DNA from: Halomonas sp. McH1-25
GTDB lineage: Bacteria; Pseudomonadota; Gammaproteobacteria; Pseudomonadales; Halomonadaceae
NCBI RefSeq assembly: GCF_022348165.1
Contig: NZ_JAKRFI010000001.1
Location: 434,001-498,000 of the forward strand
DNA: 64,000 nt
Reading direction: 5' to 3'
The position numbers and the translations under genes are program-made. Below the pieces are notes generated by a model that ran no database searches, was not told the origin of the DNA, and saw only the letters and a list, made by a program, of their open reading frames with translations. Positions 18,849 through 28,666 of this stretch are shown here, one piece after another; within the stretch, counting starts at the first letter, position 1, and every line of letters starts with the position of its first letter.

Positions 18849-21125
18849 TCACTGAACGCCGGCCAGGCGAAAGGCATCACGCGCCGTCAACACGTGAACC
18901 AGCCCTTCCAGCAGCGCGGTGGATGAACGCGTCCGCCGCCCCCCGATCGCAGCCATGACATGCGCACGTACATCCATTGCCCAATCGGCCCCGTCCTGAT
19001 CGAGGCGGGACGCGACCGCCGCCAAGCTTGTCGCCACCAGCAGCTGCAGTTCGGGATCGAGCGGAACACGGCTGGCCTCTCCCACCAAGCGCCAGGCCCG
19101 GCGGGTCAATAACGGCAGATCGTCATGGATCAGTTGCGACGTCATTGCCTCCACGATGCCCTGCTCGCGCATGTCGCTCCGCGGCGCTAGCCAATAGCGC
19201 TGCCCCACTTGGCGGCCGGTTTCGGTCGCTGAAAGCGTGCCGAACCAAGCATGCAGGCGCTCGCCATCGCTGACGTCGACTGCAAGGCGAGACAGTGCGA
19301 GGCTGGAATCACGGCCACGATACCGGCACGTCAGTTGGGTCTGCAGCTCGGCATGGCGACTCAACGCTGCCAGCGTGTGCCGCTCCCCGCCCGCCATGAC
19401 CCGGGAATTGGCCTGCCCCATCGCCAGCCACGCCATGCCGAGATTGGCCAACGTATCGCGCGCCAGTACACCGGGGTAGCTGGGTAGCAGATGCCAGGCC
19501 GGCCCCAGCTCGGCTTCGGCCCACATCAGGCGTTCGGCCTCGCCCGCAGGAAAGAGATGCGCCAACCACGGCATTGCCTGGGCATGGCCGGCCGCATTCA
19601 AGCTGACTGCCGGCATGGCCCAATCCGTGCCGCTCACCGTCTTGGCGCGCCCCCAGAGCAAGGCATGCAGAGTTTCCTGCTGGCCATGTAGCAAGCGTCG
19701 CTCGGTGTCGATCAGGCCGGGAACCCGGGCGCGCTGCTGCTCCAATGGATAGCCCAGCAATGGCCAGGTTTCTTCGAGCAGCGCGAAACCGGCAATCTCG
19801 CGACGCAGAATCGCCAGAGTGGCGGCCAGGGCGCGACCTTGGCCCATCAGGCCCCGCGACAGCGCCTGAATACGCTGCCCCGAAGACGGCACTGTGGGCA
19901 CGTCGATCGCGAACGAGGATTGTCCTGCGACACTGAGCGCCTGCTGAACGAGTGCATCACGCTCGGCCAGGCGCAGGTCTTCGGGGACCTGTTGGCCATG
20001 CGACACATAATGCAGGCACAGCCCGTGACGGATGGCGATGTCGAGCACCGCGCCCAAGCGTGGCGCCTCGTCGACCTTGGTCAGGATCGCGCCGTAAAGC
20101 GGCGCCCCGGCCGCCAGTGAGGCACGCTGATAGGTGTCGACGACTTCTTCCAGCGTGTCGCCATGGCTGGCTGCATTGAGCAGCAGCAGACGGCGAATCG
20201 GCCGTTGCTGCGCACCGCCCCCAGTATCGCCGAGCATGGCAATCTGGCCGACCAGGCGCTGATCGCGCTGGCTCATGCCCACGGTATCGATGATCACCAG
20301 GCGCTTTCCGGCCAGTTTTTCCAACAGGTTGCCGAGCGGCGCATCGGCTTCCAGGGCATGCACCTCCACGCCCAGCAGGCGGGCATAGATGCGCAGTTGC
20401 TCATGGGCACCGATTCGATAGCTATCGGTTGTCACCAGGGCGACCCCACCGCCGCCATGGCGCATCACGTAGCGAGCTGCCAGCTTGGCCGTCGTCGTGG
20501 TCTTGCCGATCCCGGTCGGCCCGACCAGAGCAAATACGCCACCGGCATCGAGCAGTGCAGCCTCGTCGTCAAGGACGGCCAAGCGCGACGCCAGTTGACG
20601 GGCCAGCCAGGCCTGGGCCTGTCCTTCGTCGGCGGTCAGCAACTCCGTGGGCGGCGACTCGAGCAGCTCCTGCGCCAGACGCACCCCGAAGCCAGCCGCG
20701 TAAAGCCGTTGCCGCAGGCGGTCGGCAAGGCTGTTGCCTTCCGTGCCTCTCGGCCTGTGGACCTGCGAGGCCATCAGGGTGCGCAGATCCTGCATCTCGC
20801 CGAGCACCCGTTCACTGAATGCCGCGAAATCGATCGGTGCCTGCGTCCCGAGCGGGCTATCGCTTACGAGGTCGGCGACCTTGGGAAAACCGGGCGTCAA
20901 GCCGCTGCCCTGAGTATCCGTAGCCGATACAGGAGACGGCCTGACGCTGGGCGCCTCGGCTAGCGGAGCCGTCATGCGCCCATGCGCTTCGTCGGCCAGG
21001 GCCAATATCTCGACCCCTTCGGGCACCTGCCGATTGGACAGGATCAGCGCATCGTCGCCCAGCGCGGCTCGCACCTGACGCATGGCTTCACGACTGTTGA
21101 CGCCTACAAAGCGCTTGACGCTCAT
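18849..21125 (-). CDS. flhF: Flagellar SRP-like GTPase FlhF with long C-terminal extension
   Basis: The N-terminus (MSVKRFVGVNSREAMRQVR) is the FlhF B-domain, followed by a linker, an N domain and the SRP-type GTPase: P-loop GPTGIGKTT near residue 202, TTDSYRIGA near 232, DTVGM near 280 and TKVDE near 349. FlhF normally ends close to residue 400-480 and recruits early flagellar parts to the cell pole. Here 758 residues are encoded, so about 350 residues follow the GTPase. That extension is mostly helical in appearance, rich in Ala, Leu and Arg, without transmembrane segments, and I recognise no domain in it. Start and stop overlap neighbours (4 bases with flhA), confirming the operon. GC content matches the surroundings. 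Confidence 0.93.
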   Translation of the reverse strand: MSVKRFVGVNSREAMRQVRAALGDDALILSNRQVPEGVEILALADEAHGRMTAPLAEAPSVRPSPVSATDTQGSGLTPGFPKVADLVSDSPLGTQAPIDFAAFSERVLGEMQDLRTLMASQVHRPRGTEGNSLADRLRQRLYAAGFGVRLAQELLESPPTELLTADEGQAQAWLARQLASRLAVLDDEAALLDAGGVFALVGPTGIGKTTTTAKLAARYVMRHGGGGVALVTTDSYRIGAHEQLRIYARLLGVEVHALEADAPLGNLLEKLAGKRLVIIDTVGMSQRDQRLVGQIAMLGDTGGGAQQRPIRRLLLLNAASHGDTLEEVVDTYQRASLAAGAPLYGAILTKVDEAPRLGAVLDIAIRHGLCLHYVSHGQQVPEDLRLAERDALVQQALSVAGQSSFAIDVPTVPSSGQRIQALSRGLMGQGRALAATLAILRREIAGFALLEETWPLLGYPLEQQRARVPGLIDTERRLLHGQQETLHALLWGRAKTVSGTDWAMPAVSLNAAGHAQAMPWLAHLFPAGEAERLMWAEAELGPAWHLLPSYPGVLARDTLANLGMAWLAMGQANSRVMAGGERHTLAALSRHAELQTQLTCRYRGRDSSLALSRLAVDVSDGERLHAWFGTLSATETGRQVGQRYWLAPRSDMREQGIVEAMTSQLIHDDLPLLTRRAWRLVGEASRVPLDPELQLLVATSLAAVASRLDQDGADWAMDVRAHVMAAIGGRRTRSSTALLEGLVHVLTARDAFRLAGVQ

Positions 21126-23206
21126 TTACGGCCTCCGATCAGAGTAGTGACCCGCAGGGTACGGTCATCGGGGATTTCCGCCTGGGACAGCACGGCAAGT
21201 TGGCGCAGGCGACGCCGCAGGAAGCGCGCCAGCAGCGGACGCAGCTCGTGCTGCACCACCAGCACGCATGGTTCGCCGCTGGCTTCCTGGCGTGCCACGC
21301 CGGCTTCCGATTGCGTCATCAGCGTTTCTGCCAGGCCAGGTTCGAGCCCCCCTCCGCTGTGAAGGGCCTGGCTCAGCACCTGTTCGAGGTTGGCGTCCAG
21401 GCCAATCACGTGCAGCTCGTCCTGGCCCGGGAACCACTGTTGGGTAATGGCGCGGCCCAAGGCGATGCGCACCACGGCGGTCAACTCATGCGCATCGCTC
21501 TGCGGCGAGCCATGCTCGGCCAGCGTATCCAGAATGGTGCGCAGGTCGCGAATCGAGACATCCTCTTCGAGCAGATTCTGCAGCAGGCGCTGCAGCGTGG
21601 TCAGCGAGACCAGCTTGGGCACCACATCGTCGACCAGGGTCTTGCTCTCTTCGCCCAGCTTGTCGAGCAACTGCTGAACTTCCTGGCGACCCAGCATTTC
21701 GCCACCGTGGCGATGCAGCAAGTGGTTGAGGTGCGTCGCGACCACCGTGCCGGCATCCACCACCGTGTAGCCATAGACTTGGGCATGTTCGCGCTGGCTG
21801 CTGTCGATCCACACCGCCGGCAGGCCGAAGGCGGGATCCTGGGTCGGCGTACCTTCCAGATGTCCGGAGACCTGGCCCGGATCGATGGCCAGCCACTTGC
21901 CGGGATAGGCCTCGGCGCGCCCGATTTCGGCCCCCTTGAGCGAGATGACGTAGGTGTTGGGCCCCAGCTCGAGATTGTCGCGAATGTGCACCACGGGCGG
22001 CAGGAAACCGACCTCCTGGGCGAACTTCTTGCGTACGCTCTTGATGCGACCGAGCAGCTCGCCGCCTTGGCGATGGTCGACCATGGGAATCAGGCGATGA
22101 CCGACCTCGAGACCCAGGGTGTCGACCAGTTGCACATCGTCCCAGCTCGCCTCGGGAACTTCCTGCTGCGCCGGTGCGGCCGTGGTATTGATGGTCTCTT
22201 CGGCCAGCTTTTCATCGTTGCGACGCATCATCCACCAGGCCAGACCACCCAGCAGCACGGTGAACAGCAAAAATACGAAATTGGGCATACCCGGTACCAG
22301 ACCCAGCAGGCCCATGACACAGGCGGCCAAGATCAGCACCTGCGGCTTGTTGAACAGCTGGCCCAGCATCTGCTGGCCAACGTCCTGCTCGGTGTTGACG
22401 CGGGAAACGGTGACACCGGCCGCGGTGGAGATCACCAGCGCGGGAATCTGCGCCACCAAGCCGTCGCCGATGGTCAGCAGCGTATAGGTGCGGGCGGCAT
22501 CGCTGAAGGCCATGTCGTGCTGCATCACGCCGATCAGCAGGCCACCGATGAGGTTGACTACCATGATGATCAGGCCGGCGACCGCATCGCCGCGTACGAA
22601 CTTGCTGGCACCGTCCATGGAACCGTAGAAATCGGATTCCTGAGAGATTTCACCACGCCGACGCTTGGCCTCTTCTTCGCCGATCAGGCCGGCGTTGAGA
22701 TCGGCATCGATGGCCATCTGCTTGCCTGGCATGGAGTCGAGCATGAAGCGTGCGCCGACCTCGGCAATACGCCCGGCCCCCTTGGTGATGACCATGAAGT
22801 TGATGATGACCAGGATCAAGAACACCACCAGACCAACGGCGAAGTTACCGCCGATGAGGAACTCGCCGAACGCCTCGATGACCTTGCCCGCCGCGTCGCC
22901 GCCCTCGTCGCCTTCCATCAGTACCACACGGGTCGAGGCCACGTTGAGCGACAGGCGTAGCAGGGTGGTGAACAGCAGGACGGCGGGAAACGCCGCGAAA
23001 TCCAGCGGCTTCTGCGTGAACATGCTGACCAGCAGCACCATGATCGACAGCGCGATGTTGAAGGTGAAAAACAGGTCCAGTGCGAACGGCGGCAGCGGCA
23101 GGATCATCATCGACAGGATCATGATGATCAATACCGGGCCGGCCAGCAGCTTCATATGGGCATTGCCCAGCAAGTTCTGACGACCCAGGGAATCCAACAG
23201 GTTCAT
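21122..23206 (-). CDS. flhA: Flagellar type III export gate protein FlhA
   Basis: 694 residues with about eight hydrophobic segments in the first 320 residues, including the conserved loop GRIAEVGARFMLDSMPGKQMAIDADLN region between helices, and a large cytoplasmic C-terminal domain (about 350-694). FlhA forms the nonameric ring of the flagellar export gate, docks chaperone-substrate complexes (including FliS-flagellin and FliT-FliD) and uses the proton-motive force. It overlaps flhB and flhF by 4 bases on each side. Confidence 0.97.
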   Translation of the reverse strand: MNLLDSLGRQNLLGNAHMKLLAGPVLIIMILSMMILPLPPFALDLFFTFNIALSIMVLLVSMFTQKPLDFAAFPAVLLFTTLLRLSLNVASTRVVLMEGDEGGDAAGKVIEAFGEFLIGGNFAVGLVVFLILVIINFMVITKGAGRIAEVGARFMLDSMPGKQMAIDADLNAGLIGEEEAKRRRGEISQESDFYGSMDGASKFVRGDAVAGLIIMVVNLIGGLLIGVMQHDMAFSDAARTYTLLTIGDGLVAQIPALVISTAAGVTVSRVNTEQDVGQQMLGQLFNKPQVLILAACVMGLLGLVPGMPNFVFLLFTVLLGGLAWWMMRRNDEKLAEETINTTAAPAQQEVPEASWDDVQLVDTLGLEVGHRLIPMVDHRQGGELLGRIKSVRKKFAQEVGFLPPVVHIRDNLELGPNTYVISLKGAEIGRAEAYPGKWLAIDPGQVSGHLEGTPTQDPAFGLPAVWIDSSQREHAQVYGYTVVDAGTVVATHLNHLLHRHGGEMLGRQEVQQLLDKLGEESKTLVDDVVPKLVSLTTLQRLLQNLLEEDVSIRDLRTILDTLAEHGSPQSDAHELTAVVRIALGRAITQQWFPGQDELHVIGLDANLEQVLSQALHSGGGLEPGLAETLMTQSEAGVARQEASGEPCVLVVQHELRPLLARFLRRRLRQLAVLSQAEIPDDRTLRVTTLIGGRK

Positions 23207-24369
23207 TGAGCATCCTCGGAAGGGGGTTCGCGCCGCGTGGCGTCGTCGAGTTCAGCGGGTACCGGCAGATCGCGCGGCGTGTCGGGCATGTCGCCGCCTT
23301 CACGGCGAACCTGCTTGAGGCGGAACGCCCAGGCCAATACTTCGGCCACGGCGGTGTACAGGTCAGCGGGAATTTCCCGGTCGAGATCGACATGGCGATA
23401 CAGGGCACGCGCCAGCGGCGGCGCCTCGAGCCGTGGCACTTTGTGCTCGTCGCCGAGTTCGCGGATACGCACCGCCACGGCATCCACGCCCTTGGCGACG
23501 ACCCGCGGCGCGCCCATCTCGCCGTCACGGTAGCTCAGCGCGACGGCATAATGGGTCGGGTTGGTGACGATGACGTCCGCCTCGGGCACCTTGCTCATCA
23601 TGCGTCCGCGAGCCATGGCCTGCTGTTGCTGGCGTATCTTTGCCTTGACGTGCGGATCGCCGTCGGACTCCTTGTGTTCCTTCTTGATCTCGTCTTTGGT
23701 CATGCGCAGCTTCTTGTTGTGGCTCCACAGCTGATAAGGCACATCGATCAGGATGACCACGATCAGCGAAAGGACGATGAGGCCGCAGCATAGCGCCGCC
23801 AGCTTCAAGGCATGGAACAGCGCTATCTCCAGAGGCTGATCCATCAGCGCCATCAATTCACCACGCCTGGACCACAGGAAACCGATCGCCACACTGCCGG
23901 TCAGCACCGACTTGGCAATGGCCTTGGCCAGTTCGGCCAGCGCCTGAGTGGAAAACATCCGCTGCAACCCTTTCAGCGGATTGAGCTTGGAAAACTGGGG
24001 TTTCAGGGATTTGCCGGAAATCAGCCAACCGCCGAGCAGCGCCGGAGCGATCAGCGCCACGACGGTCAACAGCAGGAACAGTGGCAGCAGCGCCACCAGG
24101 GTATGTGTGCCAAGCGTCCAGAAGTTCGCCAGCATCAAGGCGGTATCGAAGGCAACGCCGCGTTCGAACAGGAAGGTCTGCTCCATCATCAGACCCAACT
24201 GATCATAGAGCAGCGACCCCATGGCCCACAGGCTGGCGACCCCCGCCATCAGCATCATAAAGGTGGCTAGCTCACGGGAACGGGCAACCTGGCCTTCCTC
24301 GCGCGCCTTTTCGATGCGTCGCGCTGTCGGCTCTTCGGTCTTGTCATCCTGGCTGGTCTCGTCGGCCAT
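23203..24369 (-). CDS. flhB: Flagellar export switch protein FlhB
   Basis: 388 residues with four hydrophobic helices (about 30-210) and a cytoplasmic domain that contains the autocleavage motif NPTH (IVTNPTHYAVAL, around residue 270). Cleavage between Asn and Pro switches export from rod/hook to filament substrates, a step triggered by FliK, which is also encoded in this window. AGGAACC precedes the ATG. It is the first gene of flhB-flhA-flhF-(18327)-flhE. A truncated FlhB-like protein, fhlB, is found at 43832. Confidence 0.97.
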   Translation of the reverse strand: MADETSQDDKTEEPTARRIEKAREEGQVARSRELATFMMLMAGVASLWAMGSLLYDQLGLMMEQTFLFERGVAFDTALMLANFWTLGTHTLVALLPLFLLLTVVALIAPALLGGWLISGKSLKPQFSKLNPLKGLQRMFSTQALAELAKAIAKSVLTGSVAIGFLWSRRGELMALMDQPLEIALFHALKLAALCCGLIVLSLIVVILIDVPYQLWSHNKKLRMTKDEIKKEHKESDGDPHVKAKIRQQQQAMARGRMMSKVPEADVIVTNPTHYAVALSYRDGEMGAPRVVAKGVDAVAVRIRELGDEHKVPRLEAPPLARALYRHVDLDREIPADLYTAVAEVLAWAFRLKQVRREGGDMPDTPRDLPVPAELDDATRREPPSEDAQ

Positions 24370-24444
24370 GGTTCCTGCGTGCGAATAGCGTAAACGGAGT
24401 GGACGCTGGCTATTCTGCGCGGCGCAGGCGAGAGACGATCACAC

Positions 24445-24486
24445 AAAAAGCGCGACGAATCGTGCGTTAATTCACGATTGTCGCGC
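24445..24486 (-). terminator. Rho-independent terminator after cheYZ
   Basis: On the minus strand, arms at 24473-24486 and 24450-24464 pair almost perfectly (GCGCGACAATCGTG against CACGATTCGTCGCGC, one bulged base), followed by a TTTTT run at 24445-24449. It lies about 75 bases beyond the cheZ stop and separates cheYZ from the flhB operon. Confidence 0.85.
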
Positions 24487-24561
24487 GCAAGCGGGCAAGT
24501 GAAGCGAGGGCACAGCGCATCGAGACGTCAGCGATACGCCATAGACCGATCACGGCAAAAC

Positions 24562-25221
24562 TCAGAACCCGAGCGAATCGAGCAGGTCGTCCACCTGGTC
24601 CTGGCTGCTGACCACGTCAGGCGCATCGGCCTTGATCTGCGGCCCATTAAGCAGCGAGGATTCACGCTCGGCATCCATCGCACGGCGCAACTCCTTGCGG
24701 TCGTCGCTGTCCGGCACGCTATCCAGCAGCACCTGAACCAGCTGGTTCTCGATCTGCTTGATGACGTCCATCATCTTCTTGATCACCTGGCCCGTCAGGT
24801 CCTGAAAATCCTGGGCCATCATGATCTCGAGAAGTTCGGCGTTGGTCGCCTGGGTCTTCGCCGGCACGTCGGAAAGATAGTTGCGCGTATCGGTCACCAA
24901 TACCTTGGCGTCGTCGAGCTCCTTGGGCTCGGCGAACCACTCCGCCCAGCGTTTGTCGAGTTCGTTGGCCCGCGCTTCCAGCCCTTCCTGTATCGGCTGT
25001 GCCCGATCGATGGCATTGAGCGCCCGCTCGGCGGCCTGCTCGGTCATCGATGCCACGTAACTCAGACGGTCGCGCGCATCGGGAATGGCCTCGGCCGCTT
25101 TCTCGATTTCCTTGTCGAGCCCCAGCTCGCGCATGCTGTCTCGCAGCATGCGCGTCAATTGCCCGATTTTCACGATCAGATCATCGCCGTGATTGACGGC
25201 TTGCTGCGCTTCACCGCTCAT
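24562..25221 (-). CDS. cheZ: CheY-P phosphatase CheZ
   Basis: 219 residues, all-helical, ending with the CheY-binding tail [13 protein letters not shown], which closely matches the E. coli CheZ C-terminal peptide. The active-site region [22 protein letters not shown] carries the conserved catalytic Asp and Gln in [10 protein letters not shown]. CheZ dephosphorylates CheY-P to end a tumble signal. It follows cheY by 19 bases in a two-gene unit and is followed by a strong terminator. Confidence 0.96.
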   Translation of the reverse strand: MSGEAQQAVNHGDDLIVKIGQLTRMLRDSMRELGLDKEIEKAAEAIPDARDRLSYVASMTEQAAERALNAIDRAQPIQEGLEARANELDKRWAEWFAEPKELDDAKVLVTDTRNYLSDVPAKTQATNAELLEIMMAQDFQDLTGQVIKKMMDVIKQIENQLVQVLLDSVPDSDDRKELRRAMDAERESSLLNGPQIKADAPDVVSSQDQVDDLLDSLGF

Positions 25222-25240
25222 GGCTGGCCCTCCTCACGGA

Positions 25241-25630
25241 TCATTTGCCCAGTTTTTCGAATATCTTGTTGAGTTTTTCTTCCAACGTCGCGGCGGTGAA
25301 CGGCTTGACCACATAACCGTTGGCGCCGGCCTGCGCCGCAGCGATGATGTTTTCCTTCTTGGCTTCCGCCGTGACCATCAACACCGGCAGCGACTTGAGT
25401 GCGTCGTCGGCACGGATCTGCTTGAGCATTTCCAGACCGTCGAGGTTGGGCATGTTCCAGTCGGAAACGACGAACTCGAAGCCGCCGGAGCGCAGCTTAC
25501 CCAAGGCATCCTGACCGTCTTCCGCCTCTTCCACATTGGTGTAGCCCAATTCCTTGAGCAGACTGCGCACAATGCGGCGCATGGTAGGAAAGTCATCTAC
25601 CACCAGAATGCTCATGTTCTTATCGGCCAT
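25241..25630 (-). CDS. cheY: Chemotaxis response regulator CheY
   Basis: 129-residue single receiver domain with the acidic pair D12-D13, phosphoacceptor D57 ([12 protein letters not shown]), Thr in VMVTAEAK and Lys in YVVKPF. It carries the signal from CheA to the flagellar switch. Very similar in pattern to enteric CheY. It sits apart from cheA, behind an MCP gene and a hairpin, and is paired with cheZ. I could not find a convincing sigma-28 promoter in the 160 bases upstream. Confidence 0.97.
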   Translation of the reverse strand: MADKNMSILVVDDFPTMRRIVRSLLKELGYTNVEEAEDGQDALGKLRSGGFEFVVSDWNMPNLDGLEMLKQIRADDALKSLPVLMVTAEAKKENIIAAAQAGANGYVVKPFTAATLEEKLNKIFEKLGK

Positions 25631-25746
25631 CTTTCATCCTCGTCGTCTAAGTGGCACGCCATACGGCTATCGTGATTGTGTCAGCAAAATGCGGGGGACA
25701 AAGTTACGAGTTAACTGGCATTCCCAACGCATTTCACCGTTGCATT

Positions 25747-25782
25747 GCCCTGCGTTTCGGCTGACGCCGCAGGGCGATTTTT
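25747..25782 (+). terminator. Hairpin between MCP gene and cheY
   Basis: Arms GCCCTGCG (25747-25754) and CGCAGGGC (25768-25775) form a stem. The T-run (25778-25782) is on the plus strand, which has no gene to terminate, so on the minus strand it may only be a transcript-stabilising or weak attenuating hairpin after the MCP gene. Confidence 0.4.
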
Positions 25783-25794
25783 GTCATATCCGGA

Positions 25795-27504
25795 TCAGAA
25801 CTCTTCCCAGTCGTCCGCGCTTTCGACGACCGGCTGAGGCTTGCCCGTGGCGTTGCCTGGCGCGGCCGGTCTTCTGGCTGGCGGCGTGGCCGGTAGACGC
25901 TTATCGTTCGGCAATGAAGCGGTCGCCTCGTCTTCGGCCTGCCCATGGCCTGCCAAACGGAACACGGCCACGGCGCGCTCCAGACGGCTGGCCTGCTCTT
26001 CCAGGGAAGCCGCTGCCGCCGCCGCCTGCTGAACGAGGGCGGCATTCTGCTGCGTCACTTCGTCCATCTGCGTAATCGCCGTATTGACCTGCCCGATGCC
26101 GTCGCTCTGCTCCTGCGACGCTGCGGAAATTTCGTCCATGATGTCGGTGACCCGGCGCACCGCCGCAACCACGTCACGCATCGTCGTGCCAGCCTCCTCG
26201 ACCAACGTCGAGCCCTGCTGGATCTGTGCAACGGAACCGTCGATCAGCGTCTTGATTTCCTTGGCGGCTGCAGCGGAGCGACTGGCCAGGTTGCGAACCT
26301 CGCCGGCGACCACGGCGAAACCGCGCCCTTGCTCACCGGCACGGGCCGCCTCGACGGAGGCGTTCAAGGCCAGGATATTGGTCTGGAAGGCGATGGAGTC
26401 GATCACGCCGGTAATATCGGAAATCTTTTTCGAGCTGTCGGAAATGCCATGCATGGTGGTAATGACACGCTCGACGACCTCACCGCCGTGGCCTGCCGTC
26501 GAGGACGCATCGTTGGCCAACGTACTCGCCTGGCGGGCGTTGTCGGCATTCTGCTTCACGGTGGCGGTCAGTTGCTCCATGCTGGCGGCCGTCTCCTCGA
26601 TGGACGCCGCCTGCTGCTCGGTGCGCGATGACAGGTCGGCATTGCCACTGGCGATTTCGCGCGTGCCGATGTGAATCGAGCCGCTACTCTGGCGAACGGT
26701 GGCGACGGTCTTGCCCAGGCCCTGCTGCATGTCACGCATGGCGGCAAACAAATTACCGATCTCATTGCGGTACGGCACGACGATCCTGTGAGAAAGATCG
26801 GCCTGGGCGATGCGCTCGAGATGATCGCCTGCGGCGCGCAACGGACGTACGACCATGGCCACCAGGCCAAAGCGCACCGCAATCAACATCGCCAGCACCA
26901 GGAGAATCATGATCAGGCCGATAGCTTGAAACATGTCGTTGCGCTGCTGGAATTCGGCAAGGCGGGCCTGCCCCAGCTCACCGGCGAAGCGCACGAACTC
27001 GGTCATGGCGGTGTTGAGCGGTGAGCGCAATGGCTCGAGCTGCGCTTGAAGCGCTTCGTAACCGGCGTTGTCACCCTCGGCCAACGCCTGGTGTTGTTGG
27101 TCAAGCAGCTCGAGAATTCGTGGAAACTGGGTCTCCAGTGGCGTGATGTGCTGTGCAATCTCGACGCTTTCGGGCACGCGCTGAAACGCTGCGTAGCGTT
27201 CCTGGGCCCGAGCGAGCAGATCCTCGGCCTCGTCGAGCTCGGCCTGAACCTGCTCGTCACGCCCACGGTCAAGGGCGCGCGATGCAGCTTCCAGGCTAAG
27301 GTTGGCCCGTAGCCTCAGCACGTCGGCGCGCGAAATCTCGCTGAGCTGCTCGGCATTGAGCTTATTGAGAGCAGCCATCGACCTTTCGGCCGTTTGGTTG
27401 CTGGTATAGGCCAGCCCGGCCAGCACCATAAAGAACACGCCGACACACACCAACACCGAGGTCAGCAAGGTATTGATCGAAATGTTTCCGAGCAGGCGCT
27501 TCAT
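25795..27504 (-). CDS. Methyl-accepting chemotaxis protein with helical periplasmic sensor (MCP-a)
   Basis: Start set at ATG 27504 ([14 protein letters not shown]); the longer frame would run into cheB and lacks a ribosome site. 569 residues: transmembrane helix near residues 10-30, periplasmic helical domain rich in Glu and Gln (about 35-190), second transmembrane helix, HAMP, and a full signalling domain with the hairpin tip region ([16 protein letters not shown]). The C-terminus DDWEEF is a CheR/CheB tethering pentapeptide. Ligand unknown; the four-helix-bundle-like sensor gives no hint. It follows cheB by 37 bases and is the last gene of the MCP-cheR-cheB group. Confidence 0.93.
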   Translation of the reverse strand: MKRLLGNISINTLLTSVLVCVGVFFMVLAGLAYTSNQTAERSMAALNKLNAEQLSEISRADVLRLRANLSLEAASRALDRGRDEQVQAELDEAEDLLARAQERYAAFQRVPESVEIAQHITPLETQFPRILELLDQQHQALAEGDNAGYEALQAQLEPLRSPLNTAMTEFVRFAGELGQARLAEFQQRNDMFQAIGLIMILLVLAMLIAVRFGLVAMVVRPLRAAGDHLERIAQADLSHRIVVPYRNEIGNLFAAMRDMQQGLGKTVATVRQSSGSIHIGTREIASGNADLSSRTEQQAASIEETAASMEQLTATVKQNADNARQASTLANDASSTAGHGGEVVERVITTMHGISDSSKKISDITGVIDSIAFQTNILALNASVEAARAGEQGRGFAVVAGEVRNLASRSAAAAKEIKTLIDGSVAQIQQGSTLVEEAGTTMRDVVAAVRRVTDIMDEISAASQEQSDGIGQVNTAITQMDEVTQQNAALVQQAAAAAASLEEQASRLERAVAVFRLAGHGQAEDEATASLPNDKRLPATPPARRPAAPGNATGKPQPVVESADDWEEF

Positions 27505-27541
27505 CGTTCCATTTCCCTGTCTTGATAAGAATAATGATTTT

Positions 27542-28603
27542 TTATACGCGCTGGGCACGGCCTGATGCAGCCACCAGATGCATGATCTGACCGGCCATCT
27601 GATCCAGATCGACGATTTCGGCGGCGCCGCCCAGCGCCACCGCTTCACGTGGCATGCCGTACACCACGCAGGTAGCCTCGCTCTGCGCCAAGGTCGGCGA
27701 TCCCGCTTGACGCATGGCCAGCAGGCCTGCCGCCCCGTCCTTGCCCATGCCGGTCAGGATGACCCCGATGGCATTGCGGCCGGCTTGCTGGGCAGCGGAA
27801 TTGAACAGCACGTCGACCGATGGGCGGTGGCGATTCACCGGCGGACCGTTGTCGAGCTGGGCAATGTAGTTGGCGCCGCTTCTCGCCAGCTTGAGGTGCG
27901 CATCGCCGGGTGCAATGTAGGCGTGCCCCGGCAGCACACGCTCGCCATCCTCGGCTTCCTTGACGGTGATACGGCACAGGCGGTTGAGGCGTTCGGCGAA
28001 CGAGCGCGTGAAACCTCCCGGCATGTGCTGCGTGATCAGGATCGCCGGACTATTGGCAGGCAGCGGCTCCAATACGTTGCGAATGGCTTCGGTGCCCCCC
28101 GTCGATGCGCCGATGATGATCAGCTTCTCACTCGATATCAGCGGCGCCTTGATCGCCGGCGGCGGCGGCGTTCCCTCGCGACGTGCGCTACGCGGCCGCG
28201 ACCGTGCCGCCGCCCGCAACTTGTCGGCGATCATGTTGCTGTAATCCAGCATGCCGCTGCGAATCCCCAACTGCGGCTTGGCGACGAAATCCACTGCTCC
28301 CAATTCCAGGGCGCGCAGGGTGATTTCCGACCCGGCCTGGGTCAGCGACGACACCATCAATACCGGCATCGGGCGCAGACGCATCAGGCGCTCGAGGAAA
28401 TCGAGCCCGTCCATGCGCGGCATTTCCACGTCCAGCGTGAGCACATCGGGATGGGTACGCTTGATCAAATCGCGCGCTACGAGCGGATCGGGGGCTGTCG
28501 CCACGACTTCCATATCCGGCTGCGAGTTGATGATTTCGGTCATCAGGTCGCGAATCAGCGCCGAATCGTCGACACATAGCACCTTTATCTTGGATGCACT
28601 CAA
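27542..28603 (-). CDS. cheB: Protein-glutamate methylesterase CheB
   Basis: 353 residues: receiver domain (D12-D13, phosphoacceptor D58 in [12 protein letters not shown]) joined by a basic linker (about 130-150) to the CheB catalytic domain with GASTGGTEA (catalytic Ser), the HMPGGF histidine motif and an Asp near GMGKDGAAG. It demethylates and deamidates receptors, and is activated by CheA. Placed after cheR and before MCP-a, so adaptation enzymes sit in the middle of the receptor genes. Confidence 0.97.
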   Translation of the reverse strand: MSASKIKVLCVDDSALIRDLMTEIINSQPDMEVVATAPDPLVARDLIKRTHPDVLTLDVEMPRMDGLDFLERLMRLRPMPVLMVSSLTQAGSEITLRALELGAVDFVAKPQLGIRSGMLDYSNMIADKLRAAARSRPRSARREGTPPPPAIKAPLISSEKLIIIGASTGGTEAIRNVLEPLPANSPAILITQHMPGGFTRSFAERLNRLCRITVKEAEDGERVLPGHAYIAPGDAHLKLARSGANYIAQLDNGPPVNRHRPSVDVLFNSAAQQAGRNAIGVILTGMGKDGAAGLLAMRQAGSPTLAQSEATCVVYGMPREAVALGGAAEIVDLDQMAGQIMHLVAASGRAQRV

Positions 28604-28666
28604 GAGAGACTCTCCTTTCCATCACACTGCCGTCCGTCGGTAGCGTAAAAGGATATGATGCTCAGA

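Noticed and set aside
21200-22960. Long open frame (586 codons) on the plus strand inside flhA
   Set aside because: Antisense shadow of a GC-rich gene; composition rich in His, Gln and Gly without recognisable domains, while flhA on the other strand is certain.
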